Positions 23,804-32,921 are shown, counted from the stretch's first letter. The stretch is DNA of 46,277 bases from Pseudomonas sp. SLFW (GCF_009905615.1 NZ_JAAAKW010000031.1:1-46277); one strand, 5' to 3'. Numbers and translations are program-made. Notes: generated by a model from the sequence alone, not told the origin.

Positions 23804-24412
23804 TCAGGTTAGCCACGGGTTCTCTGCCAGATGCTTTTGCTGAAACGCGAGAATCTGCTCGCGTTTTTGCAGCGTGCTGCCAATGGCATCCAGCCCCAGC
23901 AGCAGGGCGTTTTTGCGCAGTTCGTCGATGTTGAACGGTATGACGCGTCCGTCTTGCAGGCGAATTTCCTGTGCGGGCAGGTCCACTTCGATCTGCGCGC
24001 TGTCGGCCTGGCTGATCACCTTGCCCAAGGCCTGAACCTGCGCCTCGTCCAGCACGATCGTCAGCACGCCGTTGCGCTGGCAGTTGTCATAGAAAATCCC
24101 CGCAAAACTGCTGCCGATTAGCGCCTGAATGCCCATCTGCTTGAGGCCCCAGACCGCATGCTCGCGACTCGACCCGCAGCCAAAATTGGGCCCGGTGACG
24201 AGGAATTTCGCGCCCTGCCAGCCTGGCTGGTTGAGGATGAAGTCCGGGTTTGGCGCGCCTGAAGGCAAGAAGCGCAGATCGAAAAACAAACCCCGATCCA
24301 GCCCCGCGCGGTCGATGCCCTTGAGGAATTGCTTGGGCATGATCACGTCAGTGTCCGTGTTGGCGGCCAGCATCGGTGCGGCCTTGCCGGTGACTTGGGT
24401 GAAAGGCTGCAT
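23804..24412 (-). CDS. leuD: 3-isopropylmalate dehydratase small subunit (LeuD type)
   Basis: 202 residues, the swivelling small subunit that joins LeuC to isomerise 2- to 3-isopropylmalate in leucine synthesis. Seen: NTDTDVIMPKQFLK near the start and GPNFGCGSSREHAVWGL, the substrate-binding loop. It starts one base after the leuC stop codon, so the two are translationally linked. No leuB follows; the operon ends here and meets convergent lysR across two repeats. The pair may be a second leuCD set (see leuC). Confidence 0.88.
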   Translation of the reverse strand: MQPFTQVTGKAAPMLAANTDTDVIMPKQFLKGIDRAGLDRGLFFDLRFLPSGAPNPDFILNQPGWQGAKFLVTGPNFGCGSSREHAVWGLKQMGIQALIGSSFAGIFYDNCQRNGVLTIVLDEAQVQALGKVISQADSAQIEVDLPAQEIRLQDGRVIPFNIDELRKNALLLGLDAIGSTLQKREQILAFQQKHLAENPWLT

Positions 24413-24413
24413 C

Positions 24414-25835
24414 TCAGAAACTCCCTTGCAGGCTGCGAACGTCGGTCAGGTGGCCGGTGATGGCAGCGGCGGCCACCATGGCCGGGCTCATCAGGTGAGT
24501 GCGGGCACCGGCGCCCTGACGGCCTTCGAAATTGCGGTTGGTGCTGGACGCGCAGCGGTCGCCGGGGGCGAGCACGTCGTCGTTCATGGCCAGGCACATC
24601 GAGCAGCCGGACTGGCGCCACTCAAAACCAGCATCGCGGAAGATCGACGCTAGCCCTTCGGCCTCCGCCTGATCGCGCACGGCGGTGGAGCCAGGGACGA
24701 TCATCGCCCGCACATGCTCGGCCACGTGTTTGCCGCGCACGACCTTGGCAGCGTCACGCAGGTCTTCGATGCGCGCATTGGTGCAGGAGCCGATAAAGGC
24801 GTGGCTGATGACGATGTCACTCAGCGGCATGCCCGCTTCCAGGCCCATGTAGGTGAGGGCGCGGCGCATGTCCTGGCGCAGGATCGGGTCGGCGATGGCC
24901 TCTGGGTCGGGAACGCTGCCGTTGATAGCCGCTGCCTGATCCGGGCTGGTGCCCCAGGTGACCATGGGCTGCAGGTCGCGGGCGTCGAGTTGGACTTCGC
25001 GGTCGAATACGGCGCCCGGGTCGCTGTGCAAGCCTTTCCATTTGGCGACGGCCTGATCCCACAGATCGCCTTTTGGAGCGCGGGGTTTGTCCTTGAGGTA
25101 GGCAAAGACTTTCTCGTCCGGGGCCATGAACGCACCCCGTGCACCGGCTTCGACGGCCATGTTGCAGATGGTCATGCGCGCTTCGACGCTGAGGGCCGCG
25201 ATGGTCGAACCGGTGAATTCGATGGCGTAGCCGGTGGCGCCCGACGCGCCGATCTTGCCGATCAGGGCCATGATCACGTCTTTGGAGGTCAGCCCGCTGG
25301 ACAGATCGCCGTCAACCGTCACGCGCATGGTTTTCAGGCGTTTGTAGACCAGCGTCTGCGAGGCCAGCAGGTGTTCGATTTCCGAGGTGCCGATGCCGAA
25401 GCCGAACGCGCCCAGCGCGCCGTAGGTGGTGGTGTGGCTGTCGCCCGCGGCGATGACCATGCCCGGCAGGATGAAGCCCTGTTCGGGGGCGATGACGTGT
25501 TCGATGCCCTGGCGCTTGTCGAGGACGTCGAACAGTTCGATGCCGAATTTTTCGCAGTTGTCAGCGAGATAAGAGACTTGCAACGCGCCGCCCGGATCGG
25601 CCATGGCGGCGACACGCTGTGGGGCGGTGGGGTTGACATGATCGACCACGGCCAGTGCGGTCTCGGGGCGCCAGACATCGCGCCCGGCTTCGCGCAGGCC
25701 GCTGAACGCCTGCGGGCTGGTGTATTCGTTGATCACCTGACGGTCGATGTAGAGCAGGACATGGCCCTGATCGTCGAGGTTGCACACGGTGTGCGAGTCG
25801 ACGTGTTTGTCGTACAGCGTTCTTGTTTGAGTCAT
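24414..25835 (-). CDS. leuC: 3-isopropylmalate dehydratase large subunit (LeuC type, possibly a paralogue)
   Basis: 473 residues of the aconitase family. The three [4Fe-4S] Cys are present: IGSCTNARIEDL and GCSMCLAMN. GDSHTTTYGALGAFGFGIGT is the substrate loop. It departs from the usual Pseudomonas LeuC in places: the DHNVPT segment reads DHVNPT, and AAMADPGGALQVSYLADNCEKF differs from the housekeeping form as I remember it. With no leuB beside leuD and a LysR gene nearby, this could be a second hydro-lyase acting on a related 2-alkylmalate. Start ATG 25835; the ribosome site is weak (AAGCGAG). Confidence 0.85.
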   Translation of the reverse strand: MTQTRTLYDKHVDSHTVCNLDDQGHVLLYIDRQVINEYTSPQAFSGLREAGRDVWRPETALAVVDHVNPTAPQRVAAMADPGGALQVSYLADNCEKFGIELFDVLDKRQGIEHVIAPEQGFILPGMVIAAGDSHTTTYGALGAFGFGIGTSEIEHLLASQTLVYKRLKTMRVTVDGDLSSGLTSKDVIMALIGKIGASGATGYAIEFTGSTIAALSVEARMTICNMAVEAGARGAFMAPDEKVFAYLKDKPRAPKGDLWDQAVAKWKGLHSDPGAVFDREVQLDARDLQPMVTWGTSPDQAAAINGSVPDPEAIADPILRQDMRRALTYMGLEAGMPLSDIVISHAFIGSCTNARIEDLRDAAKVVRGKHVAEHVRAMIVPGSTAVRDQAEAEGLASIFRDAGFEWRQSGCSMCLAMNDDVLAPGDRCASSTNRNFEGRQGAGARTHLMSPAMVAAAAITGHLTDVRSLQGSF

Positions 25836-26002
25836 GGAGAGGCTCGCTTGGAAGAGATCACGGCCAGACAGGCTGTAGTCAACATCTTAGGCAGGCGAGG
25901 AGGGGCATCAATGGCCGAAGGGTGTGGGCATGGGACATGGATCGTGTTTGATGGAGTCGTTTTGTATTCGAGCCTGCCGCGGATCGCAGGATCAATGCAG
26001 CA
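25836..26002. other. leuCD upstream region
   Basis: First part of a 377-base gap between leuC and the phosphate transporter gene. Expected to hold the leuC promoter, but no -35/-10 pair or leader peptide rich in Leu codons was found. Confidence 0.4.
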
Positions 26003-26115
26003 CCTGTGGGAGCTTGCGGAGGTTACGACGCTGGCGAATGCGGTGTGTCAGGCAATACATCTTTCACGGACCCGCTGCATTCGCTGCCGTCGTGGCCTCC
26101 GGCGTCTTCCACAGG
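26003..26115. repeat. REPIN-type paired palindrome (GGAGGTTACGACG family)
   Basis: Left arm CCTGTGGGAGCTTGCGGAGG and on, right arm GCCGTCGTGGCCTCCGGCG and on, ending CCACAGG. Shares GCGGTGTGTCAGGC with the spacer of 21016-21125. Confidence 0.8.
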
Positions 26116-26159
26116 GTTCGAGGTGCACCGAGACGTTGTGGATGTTGCTTTCAGCGCGC

Positions 26160-26185
26160 AAAAAAACAGGCGCCGAAGCGCCTGT
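26160..26185 (-). terminator. Intrinsic terminator of the phosphate transporter gene
   Basis: On the minus strand ACAGGCGC-TTCG-GCGCCTGT followed by a T-run (A residues at 26160-26166). A perfect stem with the stable UUCG loop, 28 bases after the stop codon. Confidence 0.95.
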
Positions 26186-26212
26186 GAAGGAGAGCACGTG
26201 AAGCTCTGCAAA

Positions 26213-27826
26213 TCAGAAAATCTGGGTGAAGAACCAGTACAGGCCGCCCGACAGCAGGATCGCCGCTGGCAGGGTCAGGACCCAGGCCATGGCGAGGTTG
26301 CGCAGGGTGCGCATTTGCAGGCCTGAACCGTTGGCGACCATGCTGCCCGCCACGCCGGACGACAGCACGTGGGTGGTCGAGACGGGCAGGCCGTACATGT
26401 CCGCCGCACCGATGGTGACCATGGCCACGACTTCCGCTGAAGCGCCTTGGGCGTAGGTCATGTGAGTCTTGCCGATTTTTTCGCCGACGGTCACGACGAT
26501 GCGCTTCCAGCCGACCATGGTGCCCAGGCCCAGCGCGATGGCGACGGCGATCTTGACCCACAGCGGGATGAAGCGGGTGGCGGTGTCGATCTGCTGCTTG
26601 AACAGGTCCACCTTGCCCTGAGTGTCGGCGTCGAAATTGCCGACCTTGCCCTTGTCCATCAAGCGAATGGCTTCGGAGGTCAGGTACATGTCGTTACGCA
26701 CGTTCGCGGTGGCTTCGGCCGGGACTTTGGAGAGCGAGCCGTAGCTGGCGACCTGATCACCGATCTTGCCGGCCATCACCGCCAGCGCAGGCACCAGCTC
26801 AGGCGTCGGCTGCTTGTCGCGGATGTAGGTGGAGAGTGTCTGGCGCGAGTCCGCAGGGGCCGGCGCTGGCGCCGTCTTGCTCAGGGCCTGTTGGGTGACT
26901 TGCGCCACCGCCGCGAATTGCAGCGACTGATCGGCAGGCATCGCACGGTTCAGCGCGTAGGCCATCGGCAGGGTGCCGACCAGAATCAGCATGATCAGGC
27001 CCATGCCTTTCTGACCGTCGTTGGAGCCGTGGGCGAAGGACACGCCTGTGCAGGTCAGGATCAGCAGGCCGCGAATCCAGATCGGTGGTGGGGTGTTGCC
27101 TTCCGGTGCCTTGTACAGCGCGCGGTTCTTCACGAACATGCGCAGGGCCATCAGCAGCAGCGCCGCGCAGGTGAAGCCCACCAGCGGCGAAAGCAGCAGC
27201 GAGTAACCGATCTTGGTGGCTTGCGTCCAGTCCACACCGCTGGTGCCATCACGACCGTGCATCAGCGCGTTCGCCACGCCTACACCGATGATCGAGCCGA
27301 TCAACGTGTGCGACGACGACGCTGGCAGGCCCAGCCACCAAGTGCCGAGGTTCCACAAAATGGCCGCGATCAACAGGGCGAAGATCATGGCGTAGCCTGC
27401 GGAGGAGCCGACTTGCAGAATCAGTTCTACCGGCAACAGGGCAATGATGCCGAACGCCACCGCACCGCTGGAAAACAGCACACCGAGGAAGTTGAACAGC
27501 CCCGACCAGACCACCGCCACGTTCGGCGGCAGGGAGTGGGTGTAGATCACGGTCGCCACCGCGTTGGCGGTGTCGTGGAAACCGTTGACGAATTCGAAAC
27601 CCAGAGCGATCAACAGCGCAACGCCAAGCAACAGGAACGGGGTCCAGGTCGTCACGACCGTGCCCAGATCGTCCATGTCCGACTTCAGGCTGAAGGCCGT
27701 GTACAGCAGGCCCAGACCGAGTACGGCGAAGAAGATCACCATCGTCAGAACACCGGGCTTACGCCCGAATTGAGAACTCAGCCCTGCGCCTTTCAAGGAG
27801 CCTTGAGCCAGTGTGGGGGTCGCCAT
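26213..27826 (-). CDS. pitA: Inorganic phosphate transporter, PiT family
   Basis: 537 residues, inner membrane, about ten to twelve helices. Low-affinity metal-phosphate/H+ symport. The duplicated PiT signature is clear: GFEFVNGFHDTANAVATVIY in the N-terminal half and GLPVSTTHVLSSGVAGSM in the C-terminal half, plus GLPASSSHTLIGSIIG and AHGSNDGQKGMG. A soluble loop of about 130 residues (near 300-430) separates the halves, as in the long bacterial Pit proteins. ATG 27826 has AGGA 9 bases ahead. It is a single-gene unit closed by the terminator at 26160-26185. Confidence 0.93.
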   Translation of the reverse strand: MATPTLAQGSLKGAGLSSQFGRKPGVLTMVIFFAVLGLGLLYTAFSLKSDMDDLGTVVTTWTPFLLLGVALLIALGFEFVNGFHDTANAVATVIYTHSLPPNVAVVWSGLFNFLGVLFSSGAVAFGIIALLPVELILQVGSSAGYAMIFALLIAAILWNLGTWWLGLPASSSHTLIGSIIGVGVANALMHGRDGTSGVDWTQATKIGYSLLLSPLVGFTCAALLLMALRMFVKNRALYKAPEGNTPPPIWIRGLLILTCTGVSFAHGSNDGQKGMGLIMLILVGTLPMAYALNRAMPADQSLQFAAVAQVTQQALSKTAPAPAPADSRQTLSTYIRDKQPTPELVPALAVMAGKIGDQVASYGSLSKVPAEATANVRNDMYLTSEAIRLMDKGKVGNFDADTQGKVDLFKQQIDTATRFIPLWVKIAVAIALGLGTMVGWKRIVVTVGEKIGKTHMTYAQGASAEVVAMVTIGAADMYGLPVSTTHVLSSGVAGSMVANGSGLQMRTLRNLAMAWVLTLPAAILLSGGLYWFFTQIF

Positions 27827-27966
27827 GATTCACAATCCTGTTGAGATGGGATGTTGCCCATGATCATTACAAAATGTGACAGAGATACGACGCGGGTCAG
27901 GAAAGCGCGGGATTTGTTGCGCTAAGGGATGGGTGGTGCTCGAAAAATCGAATAAACGCCGCTGTT
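27827..27966. other. pit upstream region
   Basis: No Pho box (two CTGTCAT-like direct repeats) is evident in these 140 bases. Together with the repeat to 28131 it makes a 316-base gap. Confidence 0.35.
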
Positions 27967-28131
27967 GATTCTGCCCGGAGGGCGTAGGAGCGCAGCTTGC
28001 TCGCGATCTGCCGCGAAGCGGCAGCAAACCCTGACGATTCAATTTGCCTGACACTACTTGGCGCGTGATTTTACTTCCGCTTCGCGGCAGATCGTCAGCA
28101 AGCTGGACTCCTACGCCCTCCGGGCAGAATC
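27967..28131. repeat. Large paired palindrome (GATTCTGCCCGGAGGGCGTA family)
   Basis: 165-base element with ends GATTCTGCCCGGAGGGCGTA and its complement; inner arms carry GATCTGCCGCGAAGCGGCAG and its complement. A second member is at 37869-38034; both are followed by CAAAAG. Confidence 0.88.
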
Positions 28132-28142
28132 AAAAGCTAGGC

Positions 28143-29159
28143 TCAATAATCCCGGCTCTTACGAAACGCCCAGCGTCCCGCCACGAAGGTAAACGTCGCC
28201 ACCAGCAACACCAGAATCCAGAACCCATGAGGATCGGTGGCCAGGGGAATGCCGCCGACGTTCATGCCGAAAAAACCCGCGACGATGTTGATCGGCAGCG
28301 CCAGCACGGTCACGACGGTCAGGGTGAACAGCGTGCGGCTGCTCTGTTCATTGAGGTTGGCGGCGATTTCTTCCTGCAGCAGCTTGATCCGCTCGCCTAG
28401 CGCGGTGAGGTCACTGATCACCAGCGCTGATTCTTCGGTGGATTGACGCAATTCCTGCAAGTCCTCTTCCAGCAGCCACTGCGGCGGGCGGTGCAGCAGG
28501 CGCATCAGCGAGCCCGGCTCCAACGCCAGCAGCCGCTGCAGGCGTACCAGCACCCGCCGCATCGCGCCCAGTTCGCTGCGGTTATTGCTCAGCCGCTGCG
28601 ACAGCAACTGGTCTTCGATCTTGTCGACACTGATGCTGGTCTTGCGCATGAACTGCGCCAGCACGTCGCTTTGATCGCGCAGCAGGTGGGCGAGCAATTC
28701 GAGCGGGGAGCGAAACGTTTCGCCGTGTTTGACCGACGAGCGCAGCTTGTCCACCGAACGCAACGGCTGATGCCGCGCCGAGATCATCAGGTTGCTGCGC
28801 ACACAGACCCACAGCGTGGCGATGTCGGTGGAGACGCGGTTGAAGTCGAAGACCACGTCGTTGACCACCGCCAGGAGGGCCGAGTCCACATGCTCGATGC
28901 GCGTCGAGCGCGAGCCTTCGTGCAGCGCTTCGAGGAACTCGTCCGGCAGCTCCAAGTTGGTTTTCAGCCAGCGTTCGCAACTGGCGTGGGCCAGGTTCAA
29001 GTGCAGCCAGATGAATTCGTTTTCGTCGGTCGGGTTGCGCAGGGACTCCAGCGCCGTTGCCGCGTCAATTTCTCGGGCGGACTCATCGGGACGAAAGCGG
29101 AATCCATACAGCAGACCGAAGATGTCGGAGTCCTGATGACGGGCAATGGTTTGATTCAT
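28143..29159 (-). CDS. CorA-family divalent metal transporter, ZntB-like
   Basis: 338 residues. Long cytosolic alpha/beta and helical part, then two C-terminal helices (about 275-296 and 308-328). The pore motif GMN is followed by VGGIP, as in the ZntB branch (zinc transporters) rather than the CorA magnesium type; WLHLN in the N-terminal domain also fits. Forms a pentameric inner-membrane channel; the ion is not certain. Single-gene unit between a repeat and the aldo/keto reductase gene. Ribosome site weak (GCGAG). Confidence 0.88.
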   Translation of the reverse strand: MNQTIARHQDSDIFGLLYGFRFRPDESAREIDAATALESLRNPTDENEFIWLHLNLAHASCERWLKTNLELPDEFLEALHEGSRSTRIEHVDSALLAVVNDVVFDFNRVSTDIATLWVCVRSNLMISARHQPLRSVDKLRSSVKHGETFRSPLELLAHLLRDQSDVLAQFMRKTSISVDKIEDQLLSQRLSNNRSELGAMRRVLVRLQRLLALEPGSLMRLLHRPPQWLLEEDLQELRQSTEESALVISDLTALGERIKLLQEEIAANLNEQSSRTLFTLTVVTVLALPINIVAGFFGMNVGGIPLATDPHGFWILVLLVATFTFVAGRWAFRKSRDY

Positions 29160-29279
29160 GAAGGCTCGCAGGCGAGAGGGGCCGCTGAAGGCAGAAGATC
29201 TAAAGCGGCATCATCGCAAGCGGTTTTGACAGTTTTGTGACGGTTTGTATCGTTTCATGTTTGGGTGGCAGCGGGAGGT

Positions 29280-30101
29280 TCAGACCATTCCCAAACGCTG
29301 TTTGCGGATCGGCGCGGGCCATGAGGTGTCGATCAACAGCTCGTCCTCCAGTGTCAGCTCAATGCATGCCGCTTCTGCGTTCAATTGCAGGTGGTGCGGG
29401 TCGACCGCCTTAGGGATGGCAATCACGCCGTCCTGTCGCAGCACCCACGCGAGGCTTATCTGCGCTGGAGTGACGTCGTGGCGCTGGGCGACTTCGAGGA
29501 TGGCGGGGTTCATCAGTAAATTGCCAGCCTGGCCGATGGGGCAGTAGGCCATCAGCGGCATGCTGGCGGTTTCCATCCACGGGATAAGGTCGTACTCGAT
29601 GCCCCGCTCTTCGGGGTTGTAGAGCACCTGATTGGTGGCGCAGCGGGGGTCGTTCAATTCCAGCAAGTCCGACACGTCGAAGTTGGACACGCCCCAACGA
29701 CCGATCTTTCCGTCTTCGCGTAGCCGCTCGAAGGCTTCAACGGTTTCGTCGAGGGGGTATGAACCGGGCCAGTGCAGCAGATAGAGGTCGATGAAATCGG
29801 TTTTCATCCGTTGCAGGCTGCGCTCGCACGCCGCGGGGATGCCCTTGCGGCTGGCGTTGTGGGGATAGACCTTGCTCACCAGCGTGACCTGATCGCGTTT
29901 GCCCGCGATGGCTTGACCCACCACTTCTTCCGCGCCGCCTTCGCCGTACATTTCGGCGGTGTCGATCAGCGTCAGCCCGAGGTCGATGCCCCGTTGCAGC
30001 GCCTTCACCTCGTCCTGCCGCTGATGCCGATCTTCCCCCATGCGCCACGTGCCCTGACCGATGACGGGAACGGTTTTGTCTGCCAGTTGAAGCGTGCGCA
30101 T
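29280..30101 (-). CDS. Aldo/keto reductase (YeaE-like)
   Basis: 273 residues from ATG 30101 (AGGAGG 6 bases ahead); the open frame runs to 30194. TIM-barrel NADPH-dependent reductase of aldehydes. Catalytic tetrad visible: Asp and Tyr in LIDTAEMYGEGGAE, Lys in TLVSKVYP, His in LYLLHWPG. The cofactor pocket has WGVSNFD and AIPKAVDPHH. Closest to E. coli YeaE (methylglyoxal reductase) in length and motifs. No operon partner. The likely role is detoxifying reactive aldehydes. Confidence 0.9.
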   Translation of the reverse strand: MRTLQLADKTVPVIGQGTWRMGEDRHQRQDEVKALQRGIDLGLTLIDTAEMYGEGGAEEVVGQAIAGKRDQVTLVSKVYPHNASRKGIPAACERSLQRMKTDFIDLYLLHWPGSYPLDETVEAFERLREDGKIGRWGVSNFDVSDLLELNDPRCATNQVLYNPEERGIEYDLIPWMETASMPLMAYCPIGQAGNLLMNPAILEVAQRHDVTPAQISLAWVLRQDGVIAIPKAVDPHHLQLNAEAACIELTLEDELLIDTSWPAPIRKQRLGMV

Positions 30102-30325
30102 GGGGTGCCTCCTGCCGAATGGGGTATAGACGATCAGGCAGTGTAGGCGGGTGAGGGTTCCCTTCGGGAAGCCGTTATGAGTGGCAAGCGGCACGCAGAG
30201 TGGGGCGTTGCGCTGGCCGAAGGCCGTAGGAGCTCAGACGGCGCAGAAGGCACATACGGCGTAGAAGGCACAGAAGGCACAGAAGCGCAGACGCGGCAAG
30301 CGCTGTGTGTCGGTGGAGGGGATCT
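30102..30325. other. Intergenic region with short 9-base tandem repeats
   Basis: AGAAGGCAC recurs at 30245, 30263 and 30272 with a partial copy at 30281 (period 9 or 18). The plus-strand frame here gives an Glu-Gly-Thr repeat but has no ribosome site. The rest shows nothing. This is part of a 477-base gap reaching 30578. Confidence 0.5.
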
Positions 30326-30417
30326 CTGTAGGAGCGAATTCATTCGCGATGCGGTGGTACATCCGACCCTTATCGAACGGGCATACCGACCCATCGCGAA
30401 TGAATTCGCTCCCACAG
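30326..30417. repeat. REPIN-type paired palindrome (GCGAATTCATTCGC family)
   Basis: Left arm CTGTAGGAGCGAATTCATTC, right arm GAATGAATTCGCTCCCACAG. The left end reads TAGG instead of TGGG. Confidence 0.83.
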
Positions 30418-30578
30418 GTATTGATCTGCACTTTTATGTATGTGCGTGTGGCTGCGCCGCCTGCTTATTGGTCCAATTCCCTCCAAACGGCAGAAACAAA
30501 TCGATCTGCCCATTAGTCAGGGAGCATGGAGCGCTCCACGCGACAGGACCGCATTGAGCTTCCCTATCGCCGACGCTT

Positions 30579-31232
30579 TCAGTAGGTAATGACAATATTG
30601 TCTAGTTCTATGTAGTCGACGTATTCGGGATCACGTATTGGCGCTGTTTCTATTTCAATCTTTGAGAAAGAGGGGAGAGAAATATTTAAAGTGTCATAGT
30701 CAGCCAGTGATGGCGTTATCGTGTAAACAAGTATATTGTTGTTATAAAACCTGTATATGTTAGGCGCTTGGTTGTTCATGACCCTGCAGGTGAAGTTTTT
30801 GGCGTTATCGTATTTAAGTGTAATGGCCAGCCGTCCGGAAATGGTCAGGCAATGGTTTGCGAATGGGGCACCGCTTTGTGTGCCGATCGAATTTGGAATA
30901 GCCGGGTATCGATTGGATAAGTTGGTAATCAAGAAGTTTCCAATGTCAACAGCTGTGTTAAGTGGTAACAGTTGGAGCGGTATCTTCTCGAAGTCCTCGG
31001 TAAGGGTGTTGATCTGACGGACGGCCCATTGCGTGGATGAAACGTTCAATGCTTTAGCAGATATCCTGTGTAAGTGATTGGCCTTCAGGCTGAGTTGCGT
31101 TTGCCACTGGCCTTGCGCATTAGTTACGGCCGTTCCTAACAGAGAATTGTCCGTCTGATCAAACAGCTCAACGGTCACGCCTGAACGATTGTTGACGACG
31201 GTGGTTACGCCATTAATAGATGAGTTAGCCAT
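30579..31232 (-). CDS. Orphan Ig-like protein with C-terminal beta-sandwich domain
   Basis: 217 residues from ATG 31232, which has AAGGA 8 bases ahead; in-frame starts upstream (31241, 31283) lack a spaced site. Residues about 5-60 look like a bacterial Ig/carboxypeptidase-regulatory-like module (VTVELFDQTDNSLLGTAVTN, GQWQTQLSLK). The rest (ISGRLAITLKYDNA, YRFYNNNILVYTI, VDYIELDNIVITY) resembles a beta-sandwich or carbohydrate-binding-like domain. No signal peptide. The gene is strikingly A+T-rich against its neighbours, suggesting recent transfer. No operon partner. Function unknown; related in style, not obviously in sequence, to the cluster at 1-8442. Confidence 0.8.
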   Translation of the reverse strand: MANSSINGVTTVVNNRSGVTVELFDQTDNSLLGTAVTNAQGQWQTQLSLKANHLHRISAKALNVSSTQWAVRQINTLTEDFEKIPLQLLPLNTAVDIGNFLITNLSNRYPAIPNSIGTQSGAPFANHCLTISGRLAITLKYDNAKNFTCRVMNNQAPNIYRFYNNNILVYTITPSLADYDTLNISLPSFSKIEIETAPIRDPEYVDYIELDNIVITY

Positions 31233-31384
31233 GGTGGTCATCCTTGAAGAGAATAAAGCCACAGTTATGATGCTCGCTCTCAACGGCTTTGTCCATTCAT
31301 GGGGATGACCACACCATCAGTCGCTAAGGAGGTTAATACCCTGAATCACAAGAATTTCTAGAGTCATATAACTAAGCGCGAATC

Positions 31385-31396
31385 TCGCTATAGCGA
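31385..31396. promoter_or_regulatory. 12-base palindrome TCGCTATAGCGA
   Basis: Perfect palindrome in the gap between the efflux OMF gene end and the Ig-like orphan start, about 150 bases upstream of the latter. A candidate operator. Confidence 0.4.
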
Positions 31397-31472
31397 AACA
31401 GTCAAAGGGAAATCTTCTATTGGCTGTCTCAGATATAAGCGTTGCACCACGCCTGTAGCAGTCCGGCGCGGG

Positions 31473-32921
31473 TTACTGCGGCTTCGCGGCAGCCGTTTGC
31501 GCCGGCTTGTTCTCCCAACCCCCGCCCAGCGCCAGGAACAAATCGATCTGTCCCATCGCCACCTGCGTATTCGCCGCCGCCAGTTGCGCGGTGACGTCGG
31601 TGTAGGTGCGGGTCGCTTGCAGGTCGGCGAGGAAGGATTCGCGGCCAGCCATGAAGAAACGGTGGGTCTGGTCGGCGGCTTGTCTGGCGGATTCTTCGGT
31701 GTCGGCCAGAGCGTCGCGGCGTTCCAGCAGGGCGGTGTATTGCGAGAGGCCCGTCTGGGCCTCACGGATCGCGTTCAGCACCACGCCGTCGAAATGCGCC
31801 AGGGCCGCCTGATTCGAGGCTTCGGCCATGTGAATCCGCGCCCGTGCGCCGTTTGACGGGATGGTCCAGCTGATCACGCCGCCAAAACCCCAGCGGTTGG
31901 TCGAAGGCTCGCCCAGTTCCTTGAGAATACCGACGGTGCCGACGGTCGCGCCGATGCTGATGTCCGGGTACAGCTCGCCGGTCGCCACGCCAATCGCCGC
32001 ACTCGACACCGCCAGACGACGCTCGGCCTGACGCACGTCCGGGCGACGCTTGAGCAGCGCGGCGCCGTCGCCCACCGGCATCACTTGGGCGATGTGGGGC
32101 AGTTCGGCGCAGTCAGCCGCGCCTTTCGGCAGTTGATCCAGCGGTCGCGCCAGCAGCATCGACAGGCGATACAGGCCCGCCCGTTGCGCGGCTTCGTAGC
32201 GCGGCAGTTCGGCGCGCAGGGATTTGAACTGGGTTTGCGAGCGCGTCACCTGGGTCTCATCGCCACGACCGGCATCGCGCAGGCGTTGGGTCAGGTCGAC
32301 GCTTTGTTTTTGCAGATCAAGCGAGTGCAGCGCGATGTTGCGCTCTTCATTGGCCGCGCAAATCTGCGTGTACGAACGCACCACGTCGGCCACGAGGGTG
32401 ATCCGCGCCGTGTCGACGGCGGCCTGGGCGGCGTCGGTGTTGGCTTCGGCAGCCTCGATCCCGCGCTGCAATACGCCGAACAGGTCGAACTGATAGGAGG
32501 TGGTCAAACCGATATCACCGACGTTGGCCACCGGCACTTTTTCCGGCAGCAGAAACGCCTGACCGGCTTCCTGCAAACGCTGGGCTCCGGCCTTGGCGCT
32601 GTTGGTGAACCCTCCTGCGGCGTCGGCTTCATCAGTCTGATAACGGGCCCGTTGCAGGTTGGCGGCGGCCACCCGCAGGTCGGTGCTGGAGACCAGCGCC
32701 TGACTCACCAGCGTATCGAGGGTCGGGTCGTTGTACAGGCGCCACCAGTCGGCAGGCACCGGTGCGGAGACCACGTTGGCCGAACTGCCAGCGATCTCGC
32801 CCTGCAAATCGGGCCGGTTGACCGCCGCGTCTTTCGGCAGCGTGTAGTCAGGGCCGACCACCGTGCAGGCCGACAGCAACAGGCCCAGGCCCGCGCTCAG
32901 GAAGGCCGCGCTGCGTTTCAT
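31473..32921 (-). CDS. Outer-membrane efflux lipoprotein (NodT/OprM family)
   Basis: 482 residues. A lipoprotein signal ends in LLLSAC at residue 19, followed by two repeats of the outer-membrane efflux protein domain. It forms the TolC-like trimeric exit duct. Its start overlaps the stop of the membrane-fusion gene by 4 bases (ATGA), and it is the last gene of a five-gene efflux operon (marR, FUSC, DUF1656, MFP, OMF). No terminator was seen after it. Confidence 0.93.
   Translation of the reverse strand: MKRSAAFLSAGLGLLLSACTVVGPDYTLPKDAAVNRPDLQGEIAGSSANVVSAPVPADWWRLYNDPTLDTLVSQALVSSTDLRVAAANLQRARYQTDEADAAGGFTNSAKAGAQRLQEAGQAFLLPEKVPVANVGDIGLTTSYQFDLFGVLQRGIEAAEANTDAAQAAVDTARITLVADVVRSYTQICAANEERNIALHSLDLQKQSVDLTQRLRDAGRGDETQVTRSQTQFKSLRAELPRYEAAQRAGLYRLSMLLARPLDQLPKGAADCAELPHIAQVMPVGDGAALLKRRPDVRQAERRLAVSSAAIGVATGELYPDISIGATVGTVGILKELGEPSTNRWGFGGVISWTIPSNGARARIHMAEASNQAALAHFDGVVLNAIREAQTGLSQYTALLERRDALADTEESARQAADQTHRFFMAGRESFLADLQATRTYTDVTAQLAAANTQVAMGQIDLFLALGGGWENKPAQTAAAKPQ

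Noticed and set aside
24714..26201. Open frame of 495 codons opposite leuC
   Set aside because: Shadow; no domain and crosses the repeat at 26003-26115.
26447..27844. Open frame of 465 codons opposite the phosphate transporter
   Set aside because: Shadow of the PiT gene.
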